From IMG/VR virus record IMGVR_UViG_3300035665_000001, positions 242,334-306,333 of that record: a stretch of DNA of 64,000 bases; one strand, 5' to 3'. Positions 26,424 through 34,719 of this stretch are shown piece after piece; positions within the stretch are counted from its first letter, which is position 1, and the number at the start of each line of letters is the position of its first letter. The notes below the pieces were generated by a model. The model did no database searches and had not been told where the DNA came from. It saw only the letters and a program-made list of their open reading frames with translations. The translations under genes and the position numbers were made by a program. Source of the DNA: a virus.

Positions 26424-26900
26424 ATGTCTACTCAAACAGATGAAAAAATTTATATGACCTGGGAAAGATTTGATAAAGATATTGACATTTTTGTTGAATT
26501 TATTACTGAACAGAAATTTATTGCAGATTCGGTTATCCTTACACTTAAAAGAGGAGCATTCCCAACTGCCTGCAAATTGTCAAATAAAACTGGTATTCCT
26601 ATCTCGGTAGTATCTTATCAAACCAGAGATGGTAATGATGAAAAACCCGTATTTTTAGAACCGGATCTCATTAGAAACGCAAAAAGAATTATTATACCCG
26701 ATGATATTTACGATACTGGAAAAACGGTAACTGATGTTATCACTGCACTGATTAGTGGCAATGCAGATTTTAATATTGGTATAAATGATATTTTGGGTTT
26801 ATTTCATTATGGCAGTGATGAAATCCATAATAGCATACTCAATAATTATAAAATTATCACACCAAATAATGGAAAATGGGTAGTCATGCCTTGGGAGTAA
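26424..26900 (+). CDS. Type I phosphoribosyltransferase (xanthine/guanine PRT-like)
   Basis: 158 residues. ILTLKRGAFPTA (about 38-49) is the substrate/PPi loop and IIPDDIYDTGKT (about 90-101) the PRPP-binding motif. The C-terminal KWVVMPWE resembles the ending of Gpt-type xanthine-guanine phosphoribosyltransferases. It could salvage a purine base or feed the NMNAT encoded about 0.9 kb downstream. In a phage that probably edits guanine, control of guanine pools is also possible. Confidence 0.75.
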   Translation: MSTQTDEKIYMTWERFDKDIDIFVEFITEQKFIADSVILTLKRGAFPTACKLSNKTGIPISVVSYQTRDGNDEKPVFLEPDLIRNAKRIIIPDDIYDTGKTVTDVITALISGNADFNIGINDILGLFHYGSDEIHNSILNNYKIITPNNGKWVVMPWE

Positions 26901-26946
26901 ATTATTTTTAGACTAATTTAAAATAATGTAAAATTAACCTATAATT

Positions 26947-26954
26947 GATATAAT
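26947..26954 (+). promoter_or_regulatory. GATATAAT promoter element
   Basis: Variant of the recurrent octamer ending 4 bases before the ATG at 26958; an ATG at 26970 would then be the first inside the message. Leaderless translation is possible. Confidence 0.3.
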
Positions 26955-26957
26955 GGA

Positions 26958-27344
26958 ATGGGTTTAACTATGGATGATGATAATGTAGGACAGCAACTTA
27001 TTGATTGTGGTAAAGTGAGTGGTGGATATGACGAAACTTTAGTTGTTGGTAGTTTATCAATAAACGATATTTTACACCAACCGTTTGATAAACATATTGG
27101 TTCGTTTGAAATACCTAATGCTTTAACTGATTTATTAAATGTTGATGAAATAAATGCCGTTATAACCTGGTATTATAAATGGAAATTAACAGAACCAGTT
27201 ATAACTCAAAATACTTGCACGATAAAAAAATTATTTGGATTTTATGATGGTGTTAGAGTTATAATAGCAATAAATTTATACAAATATCTAAGAAATAAGG
27301 GATATGATCCCGATGTGATGGAACAATTTTTAAATAAACAATAA
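26958..27344 (+). CDS. Hypothetical protein, 128 aa
   Basis: Soluble alpha/beta-looking protein. Start 26958 or 26970 (MDDDNVG), depending on the transcription start. No recognised motif. Confidence 0.5.
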   Translation: MGLTMDDDNVGQQLIDCGKVSGGYDETLVVGSLSINDILHQPFDKHIGSFEIPNALTDLLNVDEINAVITWYYKWKLTEPVITQNTCTIKKLFGFYDGVRVIIAINLYKYLRNKGYDPDVMEQFLNKQ

Positions 27345-27364
27345 ATAAGTAAGGATTAAATAGG

Positions 27365-27760
27365 ATGCATGATAATAATATGAAAACTAATAATACAAAT
27401 ACAAATAATACAAATACAAATAATTTTCAACCCCAAGAGGAATTTCTTCGCCAGGTTATCTTTATGAAAGATGATGAAAAAGTGTTGGCAATTTTTCCAT
27501 TTTACCATAATATCAGTGATCAAGAGTATGAGATGGTTGTTGGTAATTTTTTTAATGGTGTTGAAGATGACATTGATATTCCACAAAAAAGAGATTTTTG
27601 TCTTATGCATGAATCTGAATTTGGTTGGGGTTGGATACATAACAAAATGGTTAGTCATCTAGAAATTGCCGATGAAGATGAATATGCTGATTTTAAAAAA
27701 ATACTGATTACGAGTAAAGTTATTAAACCGACGTTTATATTGAATTTAACTGAGTATTAG
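27365..27760 (+). CDS. Hypothetical protein with Asn/Thr repeat leader, 131 aa
   Basis: Residues about 7-19 are NTN repeats from an AATACAAAT DNA microsatellite. The rest is an acidic domain with a Trp-rich centre (FGWGWIHNKM). It ends 3 bases before the NMNAT gene, so the two are probably coexpressed. Confidence 0.55.
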   Translation: MHDNNMKTNNTNTNNTNTNNFQPQEEFLRQVIFMKDDEKVLAIFPFYHNISDQEYEMVVGNFFNGVEDDIDIPQKRDFCLMHESEFGWGWIHNKMVSHLEIADEDEYADFKKILITSKVIKPTFILNLTEY

Positions 27761-27763
27761 AAT

Positions 27764-28282
27764 ATGGCTATTTTAGGAAGTGTAAATTACCGAGTAGGAT
27801 TAATTATAGCTCGTTCTCAACCATTTCATAATGGTCATCTAAAAATTATAACCGATGCATTTATGCATTGTGATGAAGTTATATTTTCTATACGTGATTA
27901 TGATACAGCTTTTTTTGATTATAATTGTGCACAAAAACTTTATAGAGAACTTTTTAATCTCGTTGATAGAGTAGCTTTTTTTGGAACTGAATCTGATTCA
28001 AGATTAGGTACACCAAAACAATATATCACTAGAACGATTGAGTCATTAAAAGAAGCTCGTTATCATATGCCTACACATTTTTTTCATGATGATGATTTAT
28101 GGTTGGATGCATCAAGGGAATTACAGTTACTACCTATGAAAATTTCAAGATTACCAAATGTAGATTCAAATTTAATCATTAAAAGTATTATGGATGGTAC
28201 AGATTATTGGCAAGATAAGGTTCCATATCGGTTAATTGATTCTATCAAAACGTATATCGCTACAAAAAATAGAAATTTTTAA
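27764..28282 (+). CDS. NMN adenylyltransferase (NadM/NadR-like)
   Basis: 172 residues, the NadM length. GLIIARSQPFHNGHLKII holds the (H/T)xGH nucleotidyltransferase motif (residues 20-25), and the strand-loop pattern after it (CDEVIFSIRDYDTAF) matches archaeal-type NMNATs. Joins NMN or NaMN to ATP to make NAD(H) precursors. Second NMNAT-type domain of the window, separate from the fusion at 11754. Confidence 0.8.
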   Translation: MAILGSVNYRVGLIIARSQPFHNGHLKIITDAFMHCDEVIFSIRDYDTAFFDYNCAQKLYRELFNLVDRVAFFGTESDSRLGTPKQYITRTIESLKEARYHMPTHFFHDDDLWLDASRELQLLPMKISRLPNVDSNLIIKSIMDGTDYWQDKVPYRLIDSIKTYIATKNRNF

Positions 28283-28342
28283 TATTATTTTTTATTTTTT
28301 TTGTAAAATTAATAAAATATAAATTATAAGAGAAGCATTATT

Positions 28343-29467
28343 ATGAATGAAGATTTAGATTATAAAAATAAATTTGGTATTTCATTGAGAAACATATTAG
28401 ATGTTTTGAATAGTGAACAAATGATAGGAAAAAAAGAAATTCAAACTGCGTTAAATACTGATAAAAGTATTGACACACTATTAAAAAAATTAGAAGATAT
28501 TTCTTTAATAGAGAAAAAGAAAAGTGGCACTAAAATTTTATATACTGTTACATCTAAGGTAGAAACCACAGTTGAACCTAAAGTAACACAAACTAAAAAA
28601 ACTAAAAAAAGTAATAAGACAAAAGAAATTTCAGATTCAGTTTCACCTGTTTTAGAAGAACCTGTTTTAGAAGAACCTGTTTTAGAAGAACCTGTTTTAG
28701 AAGAACCTGTTTTAGAAGAACCTGTTTTAGAAGAACCTGTTTTAGAAATTCAAGAAGAACTCACTGTTCATGAACCAGTTACATCTATAGTATCACCTGT
28801 GATTGAAGAAACGATTCAACCTAGGAAAGCAATAAAAGCAAAACCATCGAGAACAAAAACTCCAGCAGAGATCAATAAAATAAACCAACAAACTGAAATC
28901 GTTTCCAAGGAACATCAAATAACGTCTTTAGTAGAGGTTACTGAAAAAAAACAATCAAGAGGACCAAAAACCGAGGAAGTAGATGATTCCGCACTCTCAA
29001 CCCTTAAAAAGGAGATGGAATCTAAGTTGGGCAAAGAAGTTACCGCAGTGTTACATAAACGAAATGATCGAGTTGTTAAGGCTAGAAAAAAAACTGCCAG
29101 TGAAATTTATGAAGATCAACAAAAAATAAGTGGTGATGTTAATGACCTTGATATGGATAACCCATATAGATTCGTTTTAAACTTTTTTACTACTACAATA
29201 AATGGCGAAAATGCTACACCATATTTTAGAAGACGTGATGAATATGTGGTTAAATCAATATATAATAAATTTAAATCGTTATGTGAAATTGCCGATCCCT
29301 ATGTGGTTGATCAGCAAAATTTACCATTTTATAGAGTGTTAACTATTAATATGAAAGATCGAGTTGTTAAAATGTATCACATTGATATGAATCGAGTTGT
29401 TAGAGGAGTATATACTCTTTTTAAATTGAATTCATTCGATGATATGTTTATAACTTTTAAAAATTAA
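28343..29467 (+). CDS. Winged-helix-like protein with EEPVL tandem repeats, 374 aa
   Basis: Three parts. Residues 1-72 look like a winged helix (IGKKEIQTALNTDKSIDTLLKKLEDISLIEKK). Residues about 75-230 are a low-complexity Lys/Pro/Glu linker that contains six full and one partial copy of EEPVL. Residues about 265-374 form a compact conserved-looking domain beginning DNPYRFVLNFF. Possible DNA-binding or virion-linked regulator; not identified. Confidence 0.6.
   Translation: MNEDLDYKNKFGISLRNILDVLNSEQMIGKKEIQTALNTDKSIDTLLKKLEDISLIEKKKSGTKILYTVTSKVETTVEPKVTQTKKTKKSNKTKEISDSVSPVLEEPVLEEPVLEEPVLEEPVLEEPVLEEPVLEIQEELTVHEPVTSIVSPVIEETIQPRKAIKAKPSRTKTPAEINKINQQTEIVSKEHQITSLVEVTEKKQSRGPKTEEVDDSALSTLKKEMESKLGKEVTAVLHKRNDRVVKARKKTASEIYEDQQKISGDVNDLDMDNPYRFVLNFFTTTINGENATPYFRRRDEYVVKSIYNKFKSLCEIADPYVVDQQNLPFYRVLTINMKDRVVKMYHIDMNRVVRGVYTLFKLNSFDDMFITFKN
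28646..28750 (+). repeat. 15-bp tandem repeat (CCTGTTTTAGAAGAA), 6 full + 1 partial copies
   Basis: Perfect 15-base units in frame inside the gene at 28343, each encoding Pro-Val-Leu-Glu-Glu. The copies are identical at DNA level, so expansion is recent or kept uniform by slippage; the copy number is expected to vary between isolates. Confidence 0.95.
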
Positions 29468-29479
29468 AGGAAAAAACTT

Positions 29480-29680
29480 ATGACAAAAAGAATTTGCTTG
29501 GAAAATATTACTGGACAATGTAGAAATCCAATGAAAGATTCACCAGTTGATAATAATCAAACCTTCGAATGTCAATATTGTTTGCGTGAAGATGGAAATG
29601 ATGGACATGGTGATTTTTTGGTTGCACCCGAAAAAGCTCTAAAAGTTTTTGAAATTTTAAAAGATAAGGTTAAATATTGA
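29480..29680 (+). CDS. Hypothetical protein, 66 aa, with possible zinc site
   Basis: Begins MTKRICLENITGQC and has CQYCLRED near residue 31, giving a C-x7-C ... C-x2-C pattern. AAAGGA upstream. Function not recognised. Confidence 0.5.
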   Translation: MTKRICLENITGQCRNPMKDSPVDNNQTFECQYCLREDGNDGHGDFLVAPEKALKVFEILKDKVKY

Positions 29681-29700
29681 AAAATTAAAAAGGAGAAGAA

Positions 29701-29754
29701 ATGGGTACATTTATTCATCCATTTCTTCCAAAATTATTTTCATCTTATTTCTAA
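29701..29754 (+). pseudogene. 17-codon 5' stub with a strong ribosome site, running into the endonuclease
   Basis: AAAGGAGAAGAAATG is one of the best ribosome sites in the window, yet the frame stops after 17 codons, inside the 3' end of the minus-strand endonuclease. An open frame with coding character (30842-30928) reappears on the far side of the endonuclease. A gene interrupted by the endonuclease would explain both. Confidence 0.35.
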
Positions 29755-30785
29755 CTTAAATACATACCCCAATTTTTTTACAGCATCAAATTTAGCCTGA
29801 TTTTTTTCAAAATCGATGTCTAATGTCCAATGTGATTTTACTTCAATAATTATATTTTCTGTTGGAATGAAAAAATCGGGATAATATCTTCTTCTCCGAC
29901 CTTTAAAAAAATACCAAATTTCAGGCATATCATTTTGACAGGTTTTGATTTCATCATAGGAATACCCCATATCCTCTAATTCTTTCAAAACTATGGGTTC
30001 AAATCCCTGAATATATGATATTTCCCCTGTTTTCCACATATATTCTTTTTTTCTAAATGCTGCCTGTGCGGATTTTACGAATACTGCTGTAGTTTGCATA
30101 GAACTGACAACACCATATTTTTCTAAATTTGATTCTTTAATTTTTTCTTGTATTTTGTCGGATTGAAATGGAAACGCATAACCGTATTTTTCCACATTTT
30201 CTTTTTTTAATTTCAACATGAATTCGGGATGTTGACTGAGATGCTCAACCCCATATTTTTTCAAATTAGATTCTTTTATTTTTTCCGATTTCATGGGGTT
30301 TTCTACACCATGATTCTGTAGATTCGTTTTTTCTTCTTTTCTTTAATACTGTCAAGTTGACTTACATTTTCTACCCCATATTTTTTTAAGTTTGACTGTT
30401 TTATTTTTTCGGAGATACCGGAAATTTGTGAGGGATATTCAACACCATATTTTTTTAAATTTGTTTTTTTCACCTGTGTTCTAAATTCGGGCAACTGACT
30501 TTTGTATTTGACACCATATTTTCTTAATGATGTTAGTTCCACAGAATGTTTTGTTGAACATGTTTCTTTAAAACCTCTGGTAATGGAAACAAATTCAGTT
30601 TGATTGTCACATTCTGGATGTTGACATTTATTTTCAACGTGATGATAAAACAAATATATTTCTAACTCTGTTATATTTTGTGTATAATTTTTGTAATCAT
30701 CACAATTGTCTTTCCATATTTTTAAATTTTTTTCAAACCAATTTGTCTTGGGTTTAAAAAAATATTTTTCATAATTTTGGTTCAT
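29740..30785 (-). pseudogene. KYGV-repeat PD-(D/E)XK homing endonuclease, broken by a one-base frameshift
   Basis: Two frames make one gene. 30785 to 30303 gives the N-terminal Cys/His domain (CQHPEC ... TCSTKHS) and the first KYGV repeats, then ends in an out-of-frame tail. After a one-base shift at the A6 run (T run 30327-30332 on the + strand) the sequence reads KTNLQNHGVENPMK and continues into the frame of 30294-29740 with more repeats and the nuclease domain (RYYPDFFIP...IIIEVKS). One missing A restores about 348 codons. Sequencing error, recent decay or slippage are all possible. Confidence 0.75.
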
Positions 30786-30815
30786 TGATAATTTCTCTAC
30801 TATGTGATTTGTTAT

Positions 30816-30823
30816 ATTTTACA
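30816..30823 (-). promoter_or_regulatory. TGTAAAAT promoter element for the endonuclease
   Basis: ATTTTACA on the + strand, 31 bases upstream of the start at 30785, facing a rightward TGTATAAT at 30830-30837. Same back-to-back layout as at 7608-7634. Confidence 0.4.
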
Positions 30824-30829
30824 ATTTTT

Positions 30830-30837
30830 TGTATAAT
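30830..30837 (+). promoter_or_regulatory. TGTATAAT promoter element
   Basis: Rightward copy 121 bases before the ATG at 30958; only 6 bases from the leftward copy at 30816-30823. Confidence 0.4.
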
Positions 30838-30841
30838 TTCA

Positions 30842-30928
30842 ATTGGAATTAGTGAATCTGAAACTTCTGATATTCAATTTTTTCAATATATTTTTGATTG
30901 TTTCAACATAAATACAAAATATAAATGA
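30842..30928 (+). pseudogene. Possible 3' remnant of a gene interrupted by the endonuclease
   Basis: A 28-codon open stretch without its own start, with coding-like content (ISESETSDIQFFQYIFDCF) ending in TGA. It may belong to the stub at 29701-29754. Evidence is weak: short, no homology recognised. Confidence 0.2.
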
Positions 30929-30957
30929 CAATAAATTGTATAACTGGAGAATAAAAT

Positions 30958-31404
30958 ATGTTATCATCTCATCATTATGATGCCCCGTGGTGTATGGTTG
31001 GCGAAATCGTGATTATGTATCATACCACAATATCTACGAGTATATCTGTACAATATGATGAAAGAACGGTATTTGGTTCACATGGTGCGTATGCAGTATG
31101 GACTGGAACATCACCAAGATCATACAGTGTAAGTGCAAATTTAGTTGCTGCAAATTCTGCAGAAGTAGTTTTTAATTTACTGTCGGTTAAATTGGCTTAT
31201 ATGTGGACACAAAATAGCCCACCTGGATGTAAAATATTATTATTACCTACTTCATTAGGTGCAAGTTTAATATTTGGAACGATGGTAAGAATCGAAAGTA
31301 TGGATGCCAACATTGATGAAGGTGTACATTTAGATCCTATTTCGGGTGGTTCACCAATTCAAATAACATTTTCAATGAGTTTAAAAGAATGCAAACCTAT
31401 TTAG
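30958..31404 (+). CDS. Putative tail/baseplate structural protein, 148 aa
   Basis: Strand-rich: a VFGSHGAYAVWTGTSPRSYSVSANLVAAN segment recalls small tail-tube terminator or baseplate proteins in which a symmetric sandwich is built around SPR-x-x-S-V-S/T. It also has GCKILLLPTSLG and ends with a beta strand (QITFSMSLKEC). TGGAGAA precedes the start. Family is not certain. Confidence 0.45.
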   Translation: MLSSHHYDAPWCMVGEIVIMYHTTISTSISVQYDERTVFGSHGAYAVWTGTSPRSYSVSANLVAANSAEVVFNLLSVKLAYMWTQNSPPGCKILLLPTSLGASLIFGTMVRIESMDANIDEGVHLDPISGGSPIQITFSMSLKECKPI

Positions 31405-31414
31405 GAAAAAAATA

Positions 31415-31813
31415 ATGGGATTATATAGTTCGTTCAACACATCACAATATTATGATGAACCTGTAAAAAGTAAAGCTGTAGTTGATGAAAAACCAGTTGT
31501 ATCATACAAAAAACCACATAGTGCAGATTACGGATTAACTGAACAAAAAAGAAAATCATTATACGCTGAAGCACAACATGCAGCATCTTCAAGAACAGAA
31601 TTTGGAAACATTGATTTTAGAGATTTATATCGAGTGGGACAAATGATAATGGTGCAGAATCCAAATGGTGTTTATAGAACAAAATTAGGAAGAATTATCG
31701 AAATTGTTGCAAGAGATTTAATGTATGTTGGTATGGAAGATTCACATAGAGATGTTAATGGTGCATGGTTAGTTGATTTCGTTTTACCAAAAGATAAAAT
31801 AACCAAAATCTAA
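31415..31813 (+). CDS. Hypothetical protein, 132 aa, likely partner of the preceding gene
   Basis: An unstructured N-terminus, then a domain with VGQMIMVQNPNGVYRTKLGRIIEIV, an SH3-like beta-barrel look. Only 10 bases after the preceding gene. Confidence 0.5.
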   Translation: MGLYSSFNTSQYYDEPVKSKAVVDEKPVVSYKKPHSADYGLTEQKRKSLYAEAQHAASSRTEFGNIDFRDLYRVGQMIMVQNPNGVYRTKLGRIIEIVARDLMYVGMEDSHRDVNGAWLVDFVLPKDKITKI

Positions 31814-31840
31814 AAAATTGTTTGGTTTTGGAAAAAGTTT

Positions 31841-31848
31841 GGTATAAT
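31841..31848 (+). promoter_or_regulatory. GGTATAAT promoter element
   Basis: Variant octamer 55 bases before the start at 31904. Confidence 0.4.
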
Positions 31849-31903
31849 GTTAATCACAAAACAAATTAAATAATTTTTAAACATAAATAAAAGAGGATTT
31901 AAA

Positions 31904-32089
31904 ATGACAACAGACGAAACACAAACTTTAATTTTAGGATATGTAAAACTTTCATATATTTTAATGTGGGCAATTAGTATTGCTTTCACTATTTTAACTG
32001 GGTTTTTTATATATTTTGGTTTTGAAGCAATGCAAATTATCAATCACATACCTGATGCATCACATCTTGTGCTTGGTGTAGTAGAATAA
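31904..32089 (+). CDS. Small membrane protein, 61 aa
   Basis: One long hydrophobic helix (about residues 12-42, IGF-type residues with aromatic ends) and AGAGGA upstream. Role unknown. Confidence 0.5.
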   Translation: MTTDETQTLILGYVKLSYILMWAISIAFTILTGFFIYFGFEAMQIINHIPDASHLVLGVVE

Positions 32090-32106
32090 ATGATGCAAAC
32101 ATTTTC

Positions 32107-32171
32107 GTAACATTCGTTACACAACAGAAGACCACAGGTCTTTAAATATAACTGAAACAGTCTACAAGACT
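32107..32171 (+). promoter_or_regulatory. Three tandem hairpins in the leader of the ssDNA-binding protein gene
   Basis: GTAAC-attc-GTTAC (32107-32120), AAGACC-aca-GGTCTT (32128-32142) and AGTCT-aca-AGACT (32159-32171), all within 85 bases of the ATG. The last two have the same ACA triloop, and GTCTT of the second can also pair with AAGAC of the third. T4 gp32 represses its own translation through a structured leader; this is a good candidate for the same control. Confidence 0.6.
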
Positions 32172-32191
32172 TTAAACATGGAGAATTAAAA

Positions 32192-33199
32192 ATGGCTATC
32201 AACTTAAGACAAACCGTAAACAAAGATAAATTAAAAGCAAAATTTGAAGCAGAATCACAAGGTGGCATACAAGGTCCAAGTGATTTTCTACCTTATTTCA
32301 AACTAAAAAATAAAGATTCAGTCACTATGCGTTTTCTTTCAGACGCAAATCCAAACAACCAAGATTCATTTACTTATCCGGAAGAAGTATTTAATTTCAA
32401 TGGTAAAAACATGAAATTTGATGGTCTCGCAAAAGATTGCCCAGCATCTAAAATCGCAGCAGATTTATTCGCAGAAGTTAAAGCAGTAGGTGAAGAAACT
32501 GCTGAAGGTAAAGAATTGAGAGAAAAAGCGTTAAAATATTACAAAAAACGTAAATTTTTGGCAAATGTATATATTGTTGATGCACCTGAATATTTTTGGG
32601 TTGAGTCTGGGTTAGATCCTGATAAAATTGAAGATCGGGTTAAAGTTGTTTCGTTACCAAAAAAAGTTCATGATAGTATTAAGGATACTGTAATGGATGA
32701 TGATTTTGCTGATGTAGAATTTTACAATTTTGGTGATGATGTTGTTAATTTCAAACTAACTGTTAAGAAAAATACAGGTGGTTTTAATGATTATTCCTCA
32801 TCTAAATTTGAAATTAAACCAAAAGATTTGGATTTAGATGATGATGCGATTGATATTATCGCAGAAAATTTAAAAGATTTATCTACTATTTTTAAAGCAC
32901 ATTCACTAGCTGAATTTGAAGAAGCCATTGAAATCGAACAAAGTGGTGAAGAAAATGATGATGATGAACCTAAAGCAAAACGTGCTACAAAAAAACCTGC
33001 AGCATTAAAATCTGATGATTATGATGACGAGGATGTCACTGAAACTCCAAAAGTAAAATCCACTAAAAAAGCAGTAGTGGTTGAAGATGATGATGAAGAT
33101 GATGATGAGGATGTCGAACCAGTGGTTGAAGGTAAAAAAGATATTAAATCATTGAGAAGCGGTATTCTAAATAAATTGGCTTTAGATGCTGATGCATAG
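32192..33199 (+). CDS. Single-stranded DNA-binding protein (T4 gp32-like)
   Basis: 335 residues. A basic N-terminal segment (LRQTVNKDKLKAKF) resembles the cooperativity arm. The core has FLPYFKLKNKDSVTMRFL, a Cys in AKDCPASK, and YYKKRKFLANVYIVD matching the gp32 core strand. The last 85 residues are an Asp/Glu- and Lys-rich tail ending in an acidic block and SLRSGILNKLALDADA, the partner-binding tail of this family. It coats ssDNA at the fork and recruits UvsX and polymerase. Confidence 0.85.
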   Translation: MAINLRQTVNKDKLKAKFEAESQGGIQGPSDFLPYFKLKNKDSVTMRFLSDANPNNQDSFTYPEEVFNFNGKNMKFDGLAKDCPASKIAADLFAEVKAVGEETAEGKELREKALKYYKKRKFLANVYIVDAPEYFWVESGLDPDKIEDRVKVVSLPKKVHDSIKDTVMDDDFADVEFYNFGDDVVNFKLTVKKNTGGFNDYSSSKFEIKPKDLDLDDDAIDIIAENLKDLSTIFKAHSLAEFEEAIEIEQSGEENDDDEPKAKRATKKPAALKSDDYDDEDVTETPKVKSTKKAVVVEDDDEDDDEDVEPVVEGKKDIKSLRSGILNKLALDADA

Positions 33200-33232
33200 T
33201 TTTTAATTTTTAGATTAAGGGTGTTGATATTA

Positions 33233-33505
33233 ATGCAATCATATAAAGAAGAAAAAGACAGACAATCCGCAGGAATACCACTTTTTACAGATAAAAAAGT
33301 AAAAGATGGTTGGGTTTTAAATCTTGTTAAACAAAATGATGAGTTATTATCAACATCCCTGTATGATCCATCGGGAACTGTTATTGAGAACAAAGTATTT
33401 TTAACTCAAAATGATGTGGATGTTTTACATCTAAAAGAATATATTACATTGTTTGACGATGGTCCAGATAAAAATATTAGGGCTATAACTAAAATTAAAT
33501 CTTGA
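33233..33505 (+). CDS. Hypothetical protein, 90 aa
   Basis: The ATG at 33233 (AAGGGTG nine bases upstream) is preferred over a GTG at 33221. Basic soluble protein, cotranscribed with the ssDNA-binding protein. No motif recognised. Confidence 0.5.
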   Translation: MQSYKEEKDRQSAGIPLFTDKKVKDGWVLNLVKQNDELLSTSLYDPSGTVIENKVFLTQNDVDVLHLKEYITLFDDGPDKNIRAITKIKS

Positions 33506-33521
33506 AGAATAGGTGATTTTC

Positions 33522-33926
33522 ATGGCTGTAAAACCAAAAAAAACTATTGATTCCACAACTACTGAACCTAATGAAAGAATTAAATTAAAAACGATTTATA
33601 CTTTTGTATTTGGTAGGAACGTTTATACTGTTAGAATGCGAGATATTAAAAAAGTTACACTACTTGGACATAATTTCATTGATGACAGTGAAGGAAAAAA
33701 TGAAGTAACAAAAACATTATACATCTTTTCAGTTGTTGGCGATCAAATACAGGGGCATTCTGAGGAAGATGCTAATGGACATAATAGACCGATGTATGAA
33801 ACTATTATGGAAGTAAAGGCAGAAGAAGATGATTATTCTGCACTTTATAATATATATGAAGATTTAATTATTAAGTGGGATGAATATCAACAATCAGTTA
33901 TATCTACAAATGTTTCCCTAGGTTGA
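33522..33926 (+). CDS. Hypothetical protein, 134 aa
   Basis: The ATG at 33522 with AGGTG upstream is preferred to a GTG at 33513. Strand-rich N-terminal half, helical C-terminal half. Overlaps the converging gene at 33918 by nine bases. Confidence 0.5.
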   Translation: MAVKPKKTIDSTTTEPNERIKLKTIYTFVFGRNVYTVRMRDIKKVTLLGHNFIDDSEGKNEVTKTLYIFSVVGDQIQGHSEEDANGHNRPMYETIMEVKAEEDDYSALYNIYEDLIIKWDEYQQSVISTNVSLG

Positions 33927-34577
33927 TAAAAATTTACTTATTTTTGATTTTGGTAAAGTAAAATGTTTAACTTTTGTAATATCTTCTTCCGAAAATATGT
34001 TAAAACATAAAACTGATCCTGATGTTGTTACATGAGTAAATACGAGTGGATAGGTTTGAATATCAAGACCACTTTTTGAATTTGGTAATGAAAATGATAA
34101 TTGTTCCTTAAAACATTTTTTGGATATATCCTTCCCCTCTAATTCTTCAGTTGAAATAATAACCTTGAATTTATCTAATGTAGTGAATTCGAGGTTATCA
34201 ATTTTGCCACTTAAAACTTTTTTCATATTTTTGAAGTTTTCATCATTAATAGTGATATTGTGAGCATTTAAAATTGATTCAACAATATGCTTATTTTTGA
34301 TTGTGAACGTTAATGTTACAGAATAATCCATGTAATTGTTGGTGGTTACAAAATTTGGAATGATATTATTAGTCTCATCTAATCCATTGAAAAAACTTTT
34401 TAAGTCAACTTCATACTGATAAGTATTATAATATTGTGGTAACTCATTAAACACTTTAGTAAAATATTTAATATATGTAGATTTCAAAATTTTTGAAACT
34501 TTTTTATTTCCTATCAAATAAGATAAAATTTGTGCTTGTATTAATTTGTTGTCCATATTTTGAATTTTTTCAATCAT
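33918..34577 (-). CDS. Hypothetical protein, 219 aa, minus strand
   Basis: The second non-endonuclease intact gene on the minus strand. Soluble, mixed alpha/beta, no recognised motif. AAGGAA lies upstream of its ATG on that strand. Confidence 0.5.
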   Translation of the reverse strand: MIEKIQNMDNKLIQAQILSYLIGNKKVSKILKSTYIKYFTKVFNELPQYYNTYQYEVDLKSFFNGLDETNNIIPNFVTTNNYMDYSVTLTFTIKNKHIVESILNAHNITINDENFKNMKKVLSGKIDNLEFTTLDKFKVIISTEELEGKDISKKCFKEQLSFSLPNSKSGLDIQTYPLVFTHVTTSGSVLCFNIFSEEDITKVKHFTLPKSKISKFLST

Positions 34578-34677
34578 CGATTTTCGTTCCTTAACCGTTG
34601 TAATTTAAAATATTTATGTAATATTTTTACCCATTAATATAATTTTTAATAATTTTTAATAATTTTAAAAAAATAAT

Positions 34678-34685
34678 TGTAAAAT
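34678..34685 (+). promoter_or_regulatory. TGTAAAAT promoter element
   Basis: Lies 35 bases before the start at 34720. Upstream (34640-34670) is a run of TAATTTTTAA direct repeats that may form an A/T-rich upstream element. Confidence 0.35.
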
Positions 34686-34719
34686 ATTAAAAATGTAAAC
34701 CTAGTATAGAGATAATAAA

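Noticed and set aside
28646-28750. CRISPR-like array
   Set aside because: The units are 15 bases, contiguous, without spacers and in frame inside a gene. No CRISPR array is visible anywhere in the window.
30937-30944. TGTATAAC promoter element before 30958
   Set aside because: It lies so close to the ribosome site of that gene that a start from it would leave no room for the site.
33019-33393. Minus-strand Ser-rich frame opposite the ssDNA-binding protein end
   Set aside because: It mirrors the Asp/Glu codons of the acidic tail; no ribosome site.
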